Source: Sphingomonas sp.
Lineage (GTDB): Bacteria; Pseudomonadota; Alphaproteobacteria; Sphingomonadales; Sphingomonadaceae
Direction: 5' to 3'
Length of the DNA stretch: 64,000 nt
Assembly: GCF_003248515.1 (NCBI RefSeq)
Contig: NZ_QFOB01000006.1
Coordinates: 186,001 to 250,000 of the forward strand
Shown here: piece by piece, positions 36,425 to 44,283 of the stretch
How the letters are laid out: the number at the start of each line of letters is the position of its first letter
Position numbering within the stretch: the first letter of the stretch is position 1
The notes under the pieces: model-generated
Told to the model about the DNA's origin: nothing
Databases searched by the model: none
The model's input: the letters and a program-made list of their open reading frames with translations, nothing else
Made by a program: the position numbers and the translations under genes

Positions 36425-36425
36425 T
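36381..36425 (+). terminator. Strong intrinsic terminator downstream of oxyR
   Basis: Perfect 13-bp stem AGGGCAGTGGCGC / GCGCCACTGCCCT with a 10-base loop, followed by TTT GG TTTT. The T-run exists only on the plus strand, so it ends rightward transcription from oxyR or from the candidate RNA. Confidence 0.88.
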
Positions 36426-36529
36426 CGGGAGATGGCCAAAGACAGGACTGTTGCGCACGCGAAGACGCGCGGGCGGCTGTGGCCGCTCCACTTCCTTCCA
36501 GCTGAAAAGGATCCGCCCCTCAGGCCGGG

Positions 36530-37261
36530 TCAGGTTTCCGGAGAAATCGCCACGAGCGGGCCAGAGAAGAGCACGGGGCCGGTGGGCGCGCCAGTGGTCG
36601 ATCCGCCGACCGGCTCACGCGAGATGGCGAAGGTGGCGCCCACCGCCATGCCGGTGCCCACGCTGCGCTCGGCAGGCTCTCGCGCATCGACGAGGCCCAT
36701 CGGCTTGGGCGCATTCTTCCCTTCGATCAGCCACAATTCGTAGCTGTGGGCCTCGTCCGGGGTGAGCCCGACGGGCACGATCCGCATCTTTCCGCTCACC
36801 TTGTCATAGGTGACGAACAGGCCGGGCGTCTGCCCTTCGGCGCTGAGCGCGGCCACGGCGGTCGTGCGCAGCGCGATGGGCTGTACGGCGGCGGTGGGCC
36901 TTATGCTGGGCACCGGCATCATCGTGGCGTGCGGCCGCAGCGCAAGGCCGGCGGCCACCAGCGCCACCAGCGAGGCGGCGGCCGTCGCGATGCGCCAGCG
37001 GCCGGCCTGATTGTCATTGGAGGCGGCGGCGCGGACGGGCGCGATGCCGATCGCCTCCATCACCCGCTGCTCCAGCCCGGCCGGCGGATCGACCGGATCG
37101 ATCGCCAGCGCGATCGGCGCCAGCCGCTCCTGCCACGCCAGCACGGCATCGACAGCGCCGGGCTCGCGCGCCAGGCGGCGCAGGAAATCGAGCCTCTCCT
37201 CCGGGCGGAGCGTGCCGAGAACGAATTCGCCGGCTTCCTCGAAGGGGATTTCGTCAGCCAC
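36530..37261 (-). CDS. Anti-sigma factor, RskA (anti-sigma-K) family
   Basis: 243-residue membrane-bound anti-sigma factor. An N-terminal cytoplasmic sigma-binding helix bundle (about 1-80, GEFVLGTLRPEERLDFLRRLA) is followed by one TM helix (about 88-108) and a periplasmic RskA domain (about 130-240) with SYELWLIEG and PKPMGLVDA, typical of the family. The GTG start overlaps the sigma gene's end by eight bases. It should hold the upstream sigma factor at the membrane until a signal, probably via regulated proteolysis. Confidence 0.88.
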   Translation of the reverse strand: MADEIPFEEAGEFVLGTLRPEERLDFLRRLAREPGAVDAVLAWQERLAPIALAIDPVDPPAGLEQRVMEAIGIAPVRAAASNDNQAGRWRIATAAASLVALVAAGLALRPHATMMPVPSIRPTAAVQPIALRTTAVAALSAEGQTPGLFVTYDKVSGKMRIVPVGLTPDEAHSYELWLIEGKNAPKPMGLVDAREPAERSVGTGMAVGATFAISREPVGGSTTGAPTGPVLFSGPLVAISPET

Positions 37262-37808
37262 CGAGGCAGGTCCTCAATTGCGCCAGGCTGCGATGCAGCC
37301 AGGATTTGATCGTGCCCACGGGCCGTCCGGTCCGCTCGGCCAGTTCCTCGCGGCTGTCACCGCCCAGATACGCGGCGATCACCATCTGGCGCTGTTCGGG
37401 ATCCAGCCGCTCCAGGCAGACGCGCAGCGCCGCCAGCTCCTCGCTCGTCGCGCCATCGCCGTCGCGATGCGCGATCATATCGAGGTCGAAATCCACGGTC
37501 TGGGCCGCACCGCGCGAGATTTCGGCGCGGCGGCGATCGATCGCGATGTTGCGCGCGATCGTGGCCAGCCACGTGATTGGCCGCCCGCGCGCGGCGTCAT
37601 AGCCGCCCGCGCTCCGCCATATTCTCACATATGCGTCCTGCACCGCTTCGTCCGTCTTGGCTGGTTCGCCCAAGATACGCAGCATGATGCCGTAAAGTTT
37701 CGGCGCGGTCCGCCGGTAAAGCTCTGCGAAGGCGGCACGATCCTGATCGGCCACCGAAGCCAGCAAATCTTCTAGCTGCCACCCCGCAAATGTCGCGGTT
37801 TCCCCCAT
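37254..37808 (-). CDS. ECF RNA polymerase sigma factor, SigK-like
   Basis: 184-residue group-4 sigma factor. Region 2 (about 20-85) contains AFAELYRRTAPKLYGIMLRI and AVQDAYVRIWRSA; region 4 (about 125-180) contains RLDPEQRQMVIAAYLGG and the HTH REELAERTGRPVGTIKSWLHR. It is paired with an RskA-type anti-sigma factor directly downstream. The ATG at 37808 is preferred to the GTG at 37820 because AGGTGG lies eight bases before it. The set of target promoters cannot be read from this window. Confidence 0.9.
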   Translation of the reverse strand: MGETATFAGWQLEDLLASVADQDRAAFAELYRRTAPKLYGIMLRILGEPAKTDEAVQDAYVRIWRSAGGYDAARGRPITWLATIARNIAIDRRRAEISRGAAQTVDFDLDMIAHRDGDGATSEELAALRVCLERLDPEQRQMVIAAYLGGDSREELAERTGRPVGTIKSWLHRSLAQLRTCLGG

Positions 37809-37830
37809 CCTGTACCCCACCTACAAAATA

Positions 37831-38283
37831 CTAGACCCAGCGGGAGGCCGCCGCATCGTCCTCCGCCCGGGCTTCCACCCATTGGCTCGTGCCGTCCGCG
37901 AAACGCGCGCGCTTCCAGAACGGCGCGCCGGTTTTGAGCCAATCGATGAGGAAAGCACAAGCCTCAAGCGCCGCCGCGCGATGCCGGGATGCCGTTCCGA
38001 CGAACACGATCCGCTCTCCGGGCGTCATCGCGCCGATGCGATGGACCAGCACGATGCCCAGCAGCGGCCAGCGCCGCGCCGCATCGGCGGCGATCGCCTC
38101 CATCGCCTTCGCCGTCATGCCGGGATGATGCTCCAGCAGCAGCTCGACGAGGCCGCCGCCCGGCCCCTCCTCCCCGCGCACGATCCCCGTGAAGCTCGCC
38201 ACCGCGCCGCCGCCCAGCGTTTCCAGTGCCACCAGTTCGGCGCCGGGGTCGAACGGCTCCGGCTGGACGCGGACGGAGATCAT
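37831..38283 (-). CDS. moaE: Molybdopterin synthase catalytic subunit MoaE
   Basis: Large subunit of MPT synthase, 150 residues, which with thiocarboxylated MoaD adds the dithiolene sulfurs to precursor Z. The conserved FTGIVR, LVHRIGAMTPGE and the active-site Lys region APFWKRARFADG are present. Overlaps moaD by four bases (ATGA). Confidence 0.95.
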   Translation of the reverse strand: MISVRVQPEPFDPGAELVALETLGGGAVASFTGIVRGEEGPGGGLVELLLEHHPGMTAKAMEAIAADAARRWPLLGIVLVHRIGAMTPGERIVFVGTASRHRAAALEACAFLIDWLKTGAPFWKRARFADGTSQWVEARAEDDAAASRWV

Positions 38284-38537
38284 CCCCCCGTGACCGGCGG
38301 GAACAGCGCCACCTCGCGCGCGCCCGCGATCGGCGTATTCGGCGTTGCGAAGCTCTGGTCCACCGCCGCGCGCAGACGGGAGCGATCGGCCAGCGCCTCG
38401 GCATGCGCGGGGCTGCGCGTGGCGAGCCAGTCGATCAGGGCCGCCACATCGGCCACGTCGCCGGGCGGCGTCACGCTCTCCCCGTCAAGGCCGATCCGCT
38501 CGCGCACCCATGCGAAATAGAGAATGTCGATCGCCAT
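38280..38537 (-). CDS. moaD: Molybdopterin synthase sulfur-carrier subunit MoaD
   Basis: 85-residue ubiquitin-like protein ending in the required Gly-Gly (LFPPVTGG), which is thiocarboxylated to deliver sulfur to MoaE. It starts with ILYFAWVRERIG, the usual first strand. Sits 13 bases after pgsA and is coupled to moaE. Confidence 0.94.
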   Translation of the reverse strand: MAIDILYFAWVRERIGLDGESVTPPGDVADVAALIDWLATRSPAHAEALADRSRLRAAVDQSFATPNTPIAGAREVALFPPVTGG

Positions 38538-38550
38538 TCCGGTCCGGCGC

Positions 38551-39099
38551 TCAATCCATGTGCTTCAGGCCGACGCGGAGATAATCCCAGCCGGTGATGA
38601 GCGTCAGGCCCGCCGCCATCCACAGGCAGAACAGGCCGATCCAGCCGATCGCCGGCGTCTCGGGCAACGCCCCCGCCAGGATCAGCGCGCCCAGCGCCAC
38701 CAGCTGGAAGGTCGTCTTCCATTTGGCAAGCTGGCTCACCGGCACGGACACGCGCAGCTCCGCCAGGAATTCGCGCAAGCCCGATACGGTGATCTCGCGC
38801 AGCAGGATGATGAGGCCGGCAATCACCGGCAGCCCGTCCAGCACGCGCGTGAAGACGAGCATCACGATCACGGTGCCCACCATGATCTTGTCCGCGATCG
38901 GATCGAGGAAGATGCCCAGCTTCGAGACGGTTCCCTGGGCGCGCGCCAGATAACCGTCGAAATAATCGGTCACGGCCACGATCAGGTAGAGAATGAAGGC
39001 GAAGGCATAGTCCGCCGGCCCCGGCCGCCACAGCAATGCGCACAGAATCGGCATCGCGAAGATGCGGGAAAGCGTCAGCAGATTCGGCAGGGTCAGCAT
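38551..39099 (-). CDS. pgsA: CDP-diacylglycerol-glycerol-3-phosphate 3-phosphatidyltransferase PgsA
   Basis: Committed step to phosphatidylglycerol and cardiolipin, 182 residues, about five TM helices. The CDP-alcohol phosphotransferase motif is seen as TDYFDGYLARAQG and FLDPIADK. It begins LTLPNLLTLSRI, typical of PgsA. First gene of the pgsA-moaD-moaE row. Confidence 0.95.
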   Translation of the reverse strand: MLTLPNLLTLSRIFAMPILCALLWRPGPADYAFAFILYLIVAVTDYFDGYLARAQGTVSKLGIFLDPIADKIMVGTVIVMLVFTRVLDGLPVIAGLIILLREITVSGLREFLAELRVSVPVSQLAKWKTTFQLVALGALILAGALPETPAIGWIGLFCLWMAAGLTLITGWDYLRVGLKHMD

Positions 39100-39143
39100 C
39101 GAAACACCATCCTAGCCCAGTTTCCCGGAGCGAATCATCCCCC

Positions 39144-39677
39144 TCATGGCCGCGCGAGCAGGATGCGCTCCACATCGTGATAGCCCCGCTCGGCGAAGGG
39201 CACGAAACCCAGCTTTCCGGCCACCCGCAGCGACGCCGCATTTTCGTGCGCGATCAGGCACACCATCCGCTGATGGCCGAAGCGCCGCTCCCGCCAGGCG
39301 ATCACCGCCTCCATCGCTTCCGTCGCATAGCCATGGCCCTGCGCCTCGCCCGAAAAAACCCAGGCGCCCTCGGGAAAGGGATCGAAATCCTCGCCCAGCC
39401 CGCGATGGAAATCCGCGAATCCCGCCTCGCCGATGAAGGCCCCGGTCGCCTTGTCCTCGATCGCGAAGATGCCGTAGCCGAACAGTGCCCAATGGCCGTT
39501 ATAGCGCATGATGCGCGCCCAGTTTTCCTCGGCATCCTGGGTGTGGCCGCCGATGAAGCGCACCACATCCTCGTCGCCGGTCATGGCGAGCCGCCCGGCC
39601 AGATCATCGGGGCGATGGAGGCGCAGGATCAGGCGCTCCGTCTCGATCCGGGGGGGCTGGGGGGTGACTGCGTTCAT
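39144..39677 (-). CDS. GNAT family N-acetyltransferase (RimJ/RimL-like)
   Basis: 177-residue acetyltransferase of the type that modifies protein N termini or small amines. It opens with the RimJ-type strand RIETERLILRLHRPDD and has the acetyl-CoA pyrophosphate loop near SGEAQGHGYATEAMEA (Q/RxxGxG/A pattern) and the last strand ASLRVAGKLGFVPFA. The ATG at 39677 is chosen; the frame extends to 39797 but that part overlaps the divergent gene's start. The substrate is unknown. Confidence 0.82.
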   Translation of the reverse strand: MNAVTPQPPRIETERLILRLHRPDDLAGRLAMTGDEDVVRFIGGHTQDAEENWARIMRYNGHWALFGYGIFAIEDKATGAFIGEAGFADFHRGLGEDFDPFPEGAWVFSGEAQGHGYATEAMEAVIAWRERRFGHQRMVCLIAHENAASLRVAGKLGFVPFAERGYHDVERILLARP

Positions 39678-39766
39678 GCCGTAACATTTCCTGATTTGGC
39701 GCGAACGCCATCGTTCGGCTATGGAGGCGGAATAGCGACACCAGCCCAGGCGCGACACCCCCCCAT

Positions 39767-41065
39767 ATGACACCATCGTTTCGCCTGCTCGGCACACGAC
39801 GATTCCTGCCTCTCTTCGCGACGCAGTTCCTCGGAGCCTTCAACGACAACCTGTTCAAACAGGCGATGGTGCTGTTCGCCACCTACAGCATCTTTTCCGA
39901 TCCCAAGAAGGAGGCCGCCTTCAACGCGGTGGCGACCGGCCTCTTCATCCTCCCCTTCTTCCTGCTTTCCGCCCTTTCCGGCCAGTTGGCCGACGCGCAC
40001 GACAAGGCCCGGATCATCCGCCTCGTGAAGCTGGCGGAGATCGCGATCATGCTGGTTGGCGGCGGTGGCCTGCTGCTGGGCAATGTGCCGCTGATGCTGG
40101 GGGCGATCCTCGCCATGGGCATCCATTCCACCTTTTTCGGCCCGATCAAATATGCGCTCCTGCCCCAGCATCTGGAGGGGGACGAGGTGCTGGGCGGCAC
40201 CGGGCTGGTGGAGGCGAGCACCTATTGCGCGATTCTCGCAGGCACCATCCTGGCCGGGCTGATCGATTCGCGTGCCACCGCCATCCTCGTCATCGTCATC
40301 GCGCTGCTGGGCTGGGCCACGGCGCGCAGCGTGCCTCCCGCGCCGCCGCCGGGCGAGCGCCCGCATCTTGATCTTCACATCATCCGCGCCTCGATCCGGC
40401 TGGTTTCGGGCACGATGCACATTCCACGCCTGTTCCTCGCCATCTGCGCGATCAGCTTCTTCTGGATGATCGGATCGATCCTCATCATCCAGTTTCCACC
40501 CCTTGTGAAAAACGTGTTCACGGCCGACAAGCAGGTGGCCAGCCTGTTCCTCGCCATATTCTCGATCGGCGTCGCGATCGGATCTGTGCTCATCAACCGG
40601 CTGCTCAACGGCCGCGTCTCCGCGCGCTTCGCGCCCGCCTCCATTCTCGCGATGGCGGCCGCCCTGCTGCTGATGGGCTTCGCATCGCACAACTGGAGCC
40701 CGGCGCCCGCCGGCGAACTCTATAATCTCAAGGATTTCGTCGCCCATCCCGGCGCGCCGCTGGCGATCATCGCGCTGTTCGGCATTTCGGTGACGGGCGG
40801 CATGTTCGTGGTGCCGCTCTATGCCTTCCTGACGACGACGGTGGAGGTCGATCATACCGCGCGCACGGTGGCCGCGAACAATATCGTCAATTCCGGCGCG
40901 ATGGTGCTGGGCGCCGTGATCGCGATCGGCTTCGCGGCGTTGGGGATCCCCGTCCAGGATGCGCTGACGAGCGTGGCGGTGCTCTGTCTGGTCGCAGCCT
41001 ATCTCGCCTGGCGCCTGCACTGCGCCTGCGACGCGCACGACAAGTCCTGCGGGGACGACGCCTAG
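39767..41065 (+). CDS. MFS transporter, LplT (lysophospholipid flippase)-like
   Basis: 432-residue membrane protein with about 12 TM helices. The start RRFLPLFATQFLGAFNDNLFKQAM and the loop FFGPIKYALLPQHLEGDEV are those of the LplT branch of MFS, which flips lysophospholipids inward for re-acylation. No acyltransferase (Aas) is fused or adjacent, which is a difference from E. coli and leaves the substrate open. Divergent from the GNAT gene with 89 bases between starts. Confidence 0.8.
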   Translation: MTPSFRLLGTRRFLPLFATQFLGAFNDNLFKQAMVLFATYSIFSDPKKEAAFNAVATGLFILPFFLLSALSGQLADAHDKARIIRLVKLAEIAIMLVGGGGLLLGNVPLMLGAILAMGIHSTFFGPIKYALLPQHLEGDEVLGGTGLVEASTYCAILAGTILAGLIDSRATAILVIVIALLGWATARSVPPAPPPGERPHLDLHIIRASIRLVSGTMHIPRLFLAICAISFFWMIGSILIIQFPPLVKNVFTADKQVASLFLAIFSIGVAIGSVLINRLLNGRVSARFAPASILAMAAALLLMGFASHNWSPAPAGELYNLKDFVAHPGAPLAIIALFGISVTGGMFVVPLYAFLTTTVEVDHTARTVAANNIVNSGAMVLGAVIAIGFAALGIPVQDALTSVAVLCLVAAYLAWRLHCACDAHDKSCGDDA

Positions 41066-41182
41066 CGCGATCATGAAGCGAACGGTATGATCCGCCGGCA
41101 CCAAAATCGCGCCAGCGGAAATCCCGAGGCATCCGATCCTGCGAGGCCGGATCGCCACAGCGCCGGAAAGCCGGCGCCGCCG

Positions 41183-41290
41183 CTATCCCAATATGACGAG
41201 GAAGAAGATCAGCCCTGCGGCCCAGGTCGCCAGAAACAGGCGAATCTCGCCCGGCGAAAGTGTCAGACCGGGCTTTCCTGGGGCCGTCAT
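41183..41290 (-). CDS. Very small membrane protein (35 residues)
   Basis: A 36-codon frame encodes MTAPGKPGLTLSPGEIRLFL and then a TM helix (about 17-34, ending FFLVILG). The hydrophobic segment and a GC-rich hairpin right after the stop (41160-41177) argue for a real gene. There is no clear ribosome site, so confidence is limited. Function unknown. Confidence 0.4.
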   Translation of the reverse strand: MTAPGKPGLTLSPGEIRLFLATWAAGLIFFLVILG

Positions 41291-41336
41291 GCACGAAGAC
41301 TAGGAGCGATCGCACCGCTCCGCCAGAGCGTTCCCG

Positions 41337-41768
41337 TCAGGCCTGCTCGGTTTCCTTGACCGGCTTCTCCTCGGCCTTGAACGCCTCGATCCGCTTGGTC
41401 ACGGTATCCACGACATTTCCGGCCGCCTTGGAGATCCGGGCGCGGTTCACAACGGCGGCGGTTGCCGCAGCCACGCCCGCCGCTGCGGCCGCCGCTCCCA
41501 CAAGGATGCGCGTGCGCGTCGCCGGCTTGGCCGCATCCTTTTCGCGGCTCGATCTGGTGGCGCGCTTCGTCGCGGGTTTCGCACGCCCACCAGCCTTCTT
41601 CGCTGCATCCGCCGTGGCGGAGGCCGCCGCCTTGGCCGCCCGCTTGGGCGCGGCGCGCTTGGCCGCGGGCTTCTTCGGCGCGGCAGAGGCGCTCGTCGTC
41701 GCGCGCGTGCGGCGGCGCGGCGGGGTCGTGGTGGCGGTCGTTTCGGGCGTGCCGTCGGTATCGGCCAT
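41337..41768 (-). CDS. Histone-H1-like Ala/Lys/Arg-rich protein with hydrophobic C-terminal segment
   Basis: 143-residue low-complexity basic protein. Residues 18-85 consist largely of Ala, Lys, Arg, Pro and Thr in repeats like AAPKRAAKAAASA, resembling histone H1 tails. A hydrophobic Ala-rich stretch (about 88-108, ILVGAAAAAAGVAAATAAVV) and a short amphipathic tail follow. It may bind DNA, perhaps at the membrane; this is inferred from composition only. Confidence 0.6.
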   Translation of the reverse strand: MADTDGTPETTATTTPPRRRTRATTSASAAPKKPAAKRAAPKRAAKAAASATADAAKKAGGRAKPATKRATRSSREKDAAKPATRTRILVGAAAAAAGVAAATAAVVNRARISKAAGNVVDTVTKRIEAFKAEEKPVKETEQA

Positions 41769-41914
41769 CGGGAATGCTCCTGTCGGTTCGCAGTTGTAAC
41801 CGCCGCGTCACCCGACGGTTCCGAAACGACCCGCCGCCCATCGTCTCTTGTCCTTGACCCGCAACGGTTCGTCCGTATCTCCCGCCCTTCCATTCTTTGC
41901 CCCAGGATATCGAC

Positions 41915-42907
41915 ATGACCTTCCGCCAGCCCCCCGAATGGGCCGATCACGATGCCGTCTGGATCGGCTGGCCGAGTCATGCGGAGTTGTGGGAAGAGGA
42001 TCTGGAGCCCGCGCGCGCCGAAGTTGCCGCCTTCGCCCTCGCCGTGCGCGCCGGAGGCAAGGGCGAGCGCGTGATCCTCGTCGCCGCCGACGATGCCTCG
42101 GCCGCGGCCGCGCGCGCCGTGGGCGATGTCGAGGTGGTCGAGGCGCCGTTCGGAGACATCTGGCTGCGCGATACCGGCCCGCTGATCCTGCGCGAGGGAT
42201 CGGATGCCCGTGCCGCCAGCTTCCGCTTCAACTGGTGGGGCGGAAAATATCATCTGCCCGGCGATGAGGATATCGGCGCACGGCTCGCGGCCAGCCTCGG
42301 CCTGGAAGGCGCCCCTGCCGATTGGGTGCTGGAAGGCGGCGCGATCGATGTCGACGGCACGGGCCTCGCCGTCACGACCGAGCAGTGCCTGCTCAACCCC
42401 AACCGCAATCCCGGCCTGCTGCGCGGTGATATCGAACGCCGCCTTGCGGTCGATCTCGGCCTCGATCGGGTGCTGTGGCTGGGCCATGGCCTGGCCGAGG
42501 ATCATACGGACGGCCATGTCGACAATCTCGCGCGCTTCGTCGGGCCGAATCGCCTCGCCCTGCCCGCGCCGGCCGGCGCTGATGATCCCAATGCGGAGGT
42601 CTATCGCGATGCCGCCGCCCGCGCCCGCGCGTTCGGCGTCGAAGTGGTCGCCATCCCCTCGCCCGGCCTCGTCGAGCGCGAGGGGAAGATGGTGCCGGCC
42701 TCCTACATGAATTTCTATATCGGCAATGCCGCCGTGGTCGTGCCGCTTTACGGCGCCCCCAATGACGATCTTGCCCTCGCCACGATCGGCGCGCTCTTCC
42801 CCGGCCGTGACTGCGTCGGCGTGCGCGCGGATCACATCCTCACGGGCGGTGGCAGCCTCCACTGCATCAGCCAGCAGATTCCCGCCGGGGATATGCCGCG
42901 CGGATGA
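41915..42907 (+). CDS. aguA: Agmatine deiminase AguA
   Basis: Hydrolyses agmatine to N-carbamoylputrescine, 330 residues. Signatures are WADHDAVWIGWPSH near the start, DIWLRDTGPLIL, TEQCLLNPNRNPG, DHTDGHVDN and the catalytic Cys at the end in GGGSLHCISQQIP. The ATG at 41915 follows AGGA at nine bases. Forms a unit with a DUF3147 protein and aguB, giving the two-step agmatine to putrescine route. Confidence 0.95.
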   Translation: MTFRQPPEWADHDAVWIGWPSHAELWEEDLEPARAEVAAFALAVRAGGKGERVILVAADDASAAAARAVGDVEVVEAPFGDIWLRDTGPLILREGSDARAASFRFNWWGGKYHLPGDEDIGARLAASLGLEGAPADWVLEGGAIDVDGTGLAVTTEQCLLNPNRNPGLLRGDIERRLAVDLGLDRVLWLGHGLAEDHTDGHVDNLARFVGPNRLALPAPAGADDPNAEVYRDAAARARAFGVEVVAIPSPGLVEREGKMVPASYMNFYIGNAAVVVPLYGAPNDDLALATIGALFPGRDCVGVRADHILTGGGSLHCISQQIPAGDMPRG

Positions 42908-43254
42908 CGGCGCTGGTCGTCCGCGCGCTGATTTCGGGCCTGATCGTGGCGATCGTCGCGCTCATCGCGCGGCGCAGCCCCGCCTTCGGCGCGCTGGTGG
43001 CCTCGCTTCCGCTCGTCTCGCTGCTCGCGATGATCTGGCTGTGGCGCGATACGCACGATACGGAGCGGCTCGCCGCCCATGTGGAGGCCACCTTCTGGTA
43101 TGTGCTGCCTTCGCTGCCCATGTTCCTGCTGATCCCGGCGGGGCTGCGCCACGGCATCGGCTTCTGGCCGATCGTCGCGGCCGGTTGTCTCGTCACATTC
43201 CTGCTCTATCTGCTGACCATCGGCATCGCCGCCCGCTTTGGTGTGAGGCTCTGA
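42904..43254 (+). CDS. DUF3147 small membrane protein
   Basis: 116-residue protein with about four TM helices (LVVRALISGLIVAIVALIA, then FGALVASLPLVSLLAMIWLW and two more). I recognise it as DUF3147-like, a family of unknown function. It overlaps aguA by four bases (ATGA) and lies nine bases before aguB, so it is made together with the polyamine enzymes. Confidence 0.72.
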   Translation: MTALVVRALISGLIVAIVALIARRSPAFGALVASLPLVSLLAMIWLWRDTHDTERLAAHVEATFWYVLPSLPMFLLIPAGLRHGIGFWPIVAAGCLVTFLLYLLTIGIAARFGVRL

Positions 43255-43262
43255 CCCCTGAC

Positions 43263-44111
43263 ATGACTGAAATCACCGTCGCCGCCCTGCAACTCGCCTT
43301 CACGAGCGACATTCACGAGAATATCCGCCGCGTCTCCGATCTGGTGCGCGAGGCGGCCGGCAGGGGCGCGCAGGTGATCCTGCCGCCGGAGCTGTTCGAA
43401 GGCCCCTATTTCTGCCGCGTCGAGGATGAAAGCCTGTTCGCGACGGCGAAGCCCACCGAAAGCCACGAGGCGGTGAAGGCGATGCGCAAGCTTGCCGCCG
43501 AGCTCGGCGTGACGATCCCGACCAGCTTCTTCGAGGCGGACGGGCCACATCACTATAACAGCCTCGCGATGATCGGCCCGGACGGGAATGTGCAGGGCGT
43601 CTATCGCAAAAGCCACATTCCCGATGGGCCGGGCTATGAGGAGAAATTCTATTTCCGCCCCGGCAATACCGGCTTCAAGGTGTGGCCGGCCGGGGGAACG
43701 ACGATCGGCGTCGGCATCTGCTGGGATCAATGGTATCCCGAAACGGCGCGCGCGATGATGCTGATGGGCGCGGAACTGCTCCTCTATCCCACGGCGATCG
43801 GCAATGAGCCGCATGATCCCGGCCTCGATACGTCCCGCCTGTGGCGCCGCGCGATGATCGGCCATGCCGTGTCCAATGTGGTGCCCGTGGTAGCCGCGAA
43901 CCGGATCGGCACCGAGGAAGGGCAGACCTTCTATGGCCACAGCTTCATCTGCGATCAGCGTGGCGATCTGCTCGCCGAATTCGGCGCGGAGGAGACGGGC
44001 GTGCTCGTCGCCACGCTGGATGTGGATCTGGCCAAGCGCCATCGCGCCGCCTTCGGCTTCTTCCGCGATCGCCGCCCCGATCTGTACGGGCGCCTCGCCG
44101 AGGATCGCTGA
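43263..44111 (+). CDS. aguB: N-carbamoylputrescine amidase AguB
   Basis: Nitrilase-fold enzyme releasing putrescine, CO2 and ammonia from N-carbamoylputrescine, 282 residues. The Glu-Lys-Cys triad is visible: Glu in ILPPELFEGPYF, Lys in YRKSHIPDGPGY and Cys in GVGICWDQWYPE. The start at ATG 43263 follows the DUF3147 stop by eight bases; the longer open frame upstream is a shadow of aguA. A GC-rich hairpin overlaps its stop codon. Confidence 0.95.
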   Translation: MTEITVAALQLAFTSDIHENIRRVSDLVREAAGRGAQVILPPELFEGPYFCRVEDESLFATAKPTESHEAVKAMRKLAAELGVTIPTSFFEADGPHHYNSLAMIGPDGNVQGVYRKSHIPDGPGYEEKFYFRPGNTGFKVWPAGGTTIGVGICWDQWYPETARAMMLMGAELLLYPTAIGNEPHDPGLDTSRLWRRAMIGHAVSNVVPVVAANRIGTEEGQTFYGHSFICDQRGDLLAEFGAEETGVLVATLDVDLAKRHRAAFGFFRDRRPDLYGRLAEDR

Positions 44112-44132
44112 CCGGCTCTTCGCGAGCCGGTC
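44110..44132 (+). terminator. Hairpin at the aguB stop
   Basis: Perfect 9-bp stem GACCGGCTC / GAGCCGGTC, loop TTCGC, beginning inside the stop codon. No T-run follows, so it may be a transcript-end stabiliser rather than an intrinsic terminator. Confidence 0.4.
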
Positions 44133-44283
44133 GGGCGCGGGCAATCCATTCTTGCGGCCCGCGCCGATCCGTCCACGGGATTGAATCCCGCGCTTCGCAT
44201 CGTCTTGCTGTAGAAATCCGGCGTTCAGAGGGTCTATGGGAAGGGCCCGCCTCCTTCCCGCAAGCCACGCAGGGCGATCCGAC

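Noticed and set aside
36241..36425. 6S, SRP, RNase P or tmRNA gene downstream of oxyR
   Set aside because: None of the conserved sequence hallmarks of these RNAs are present; only general structure and a terminator are seen.
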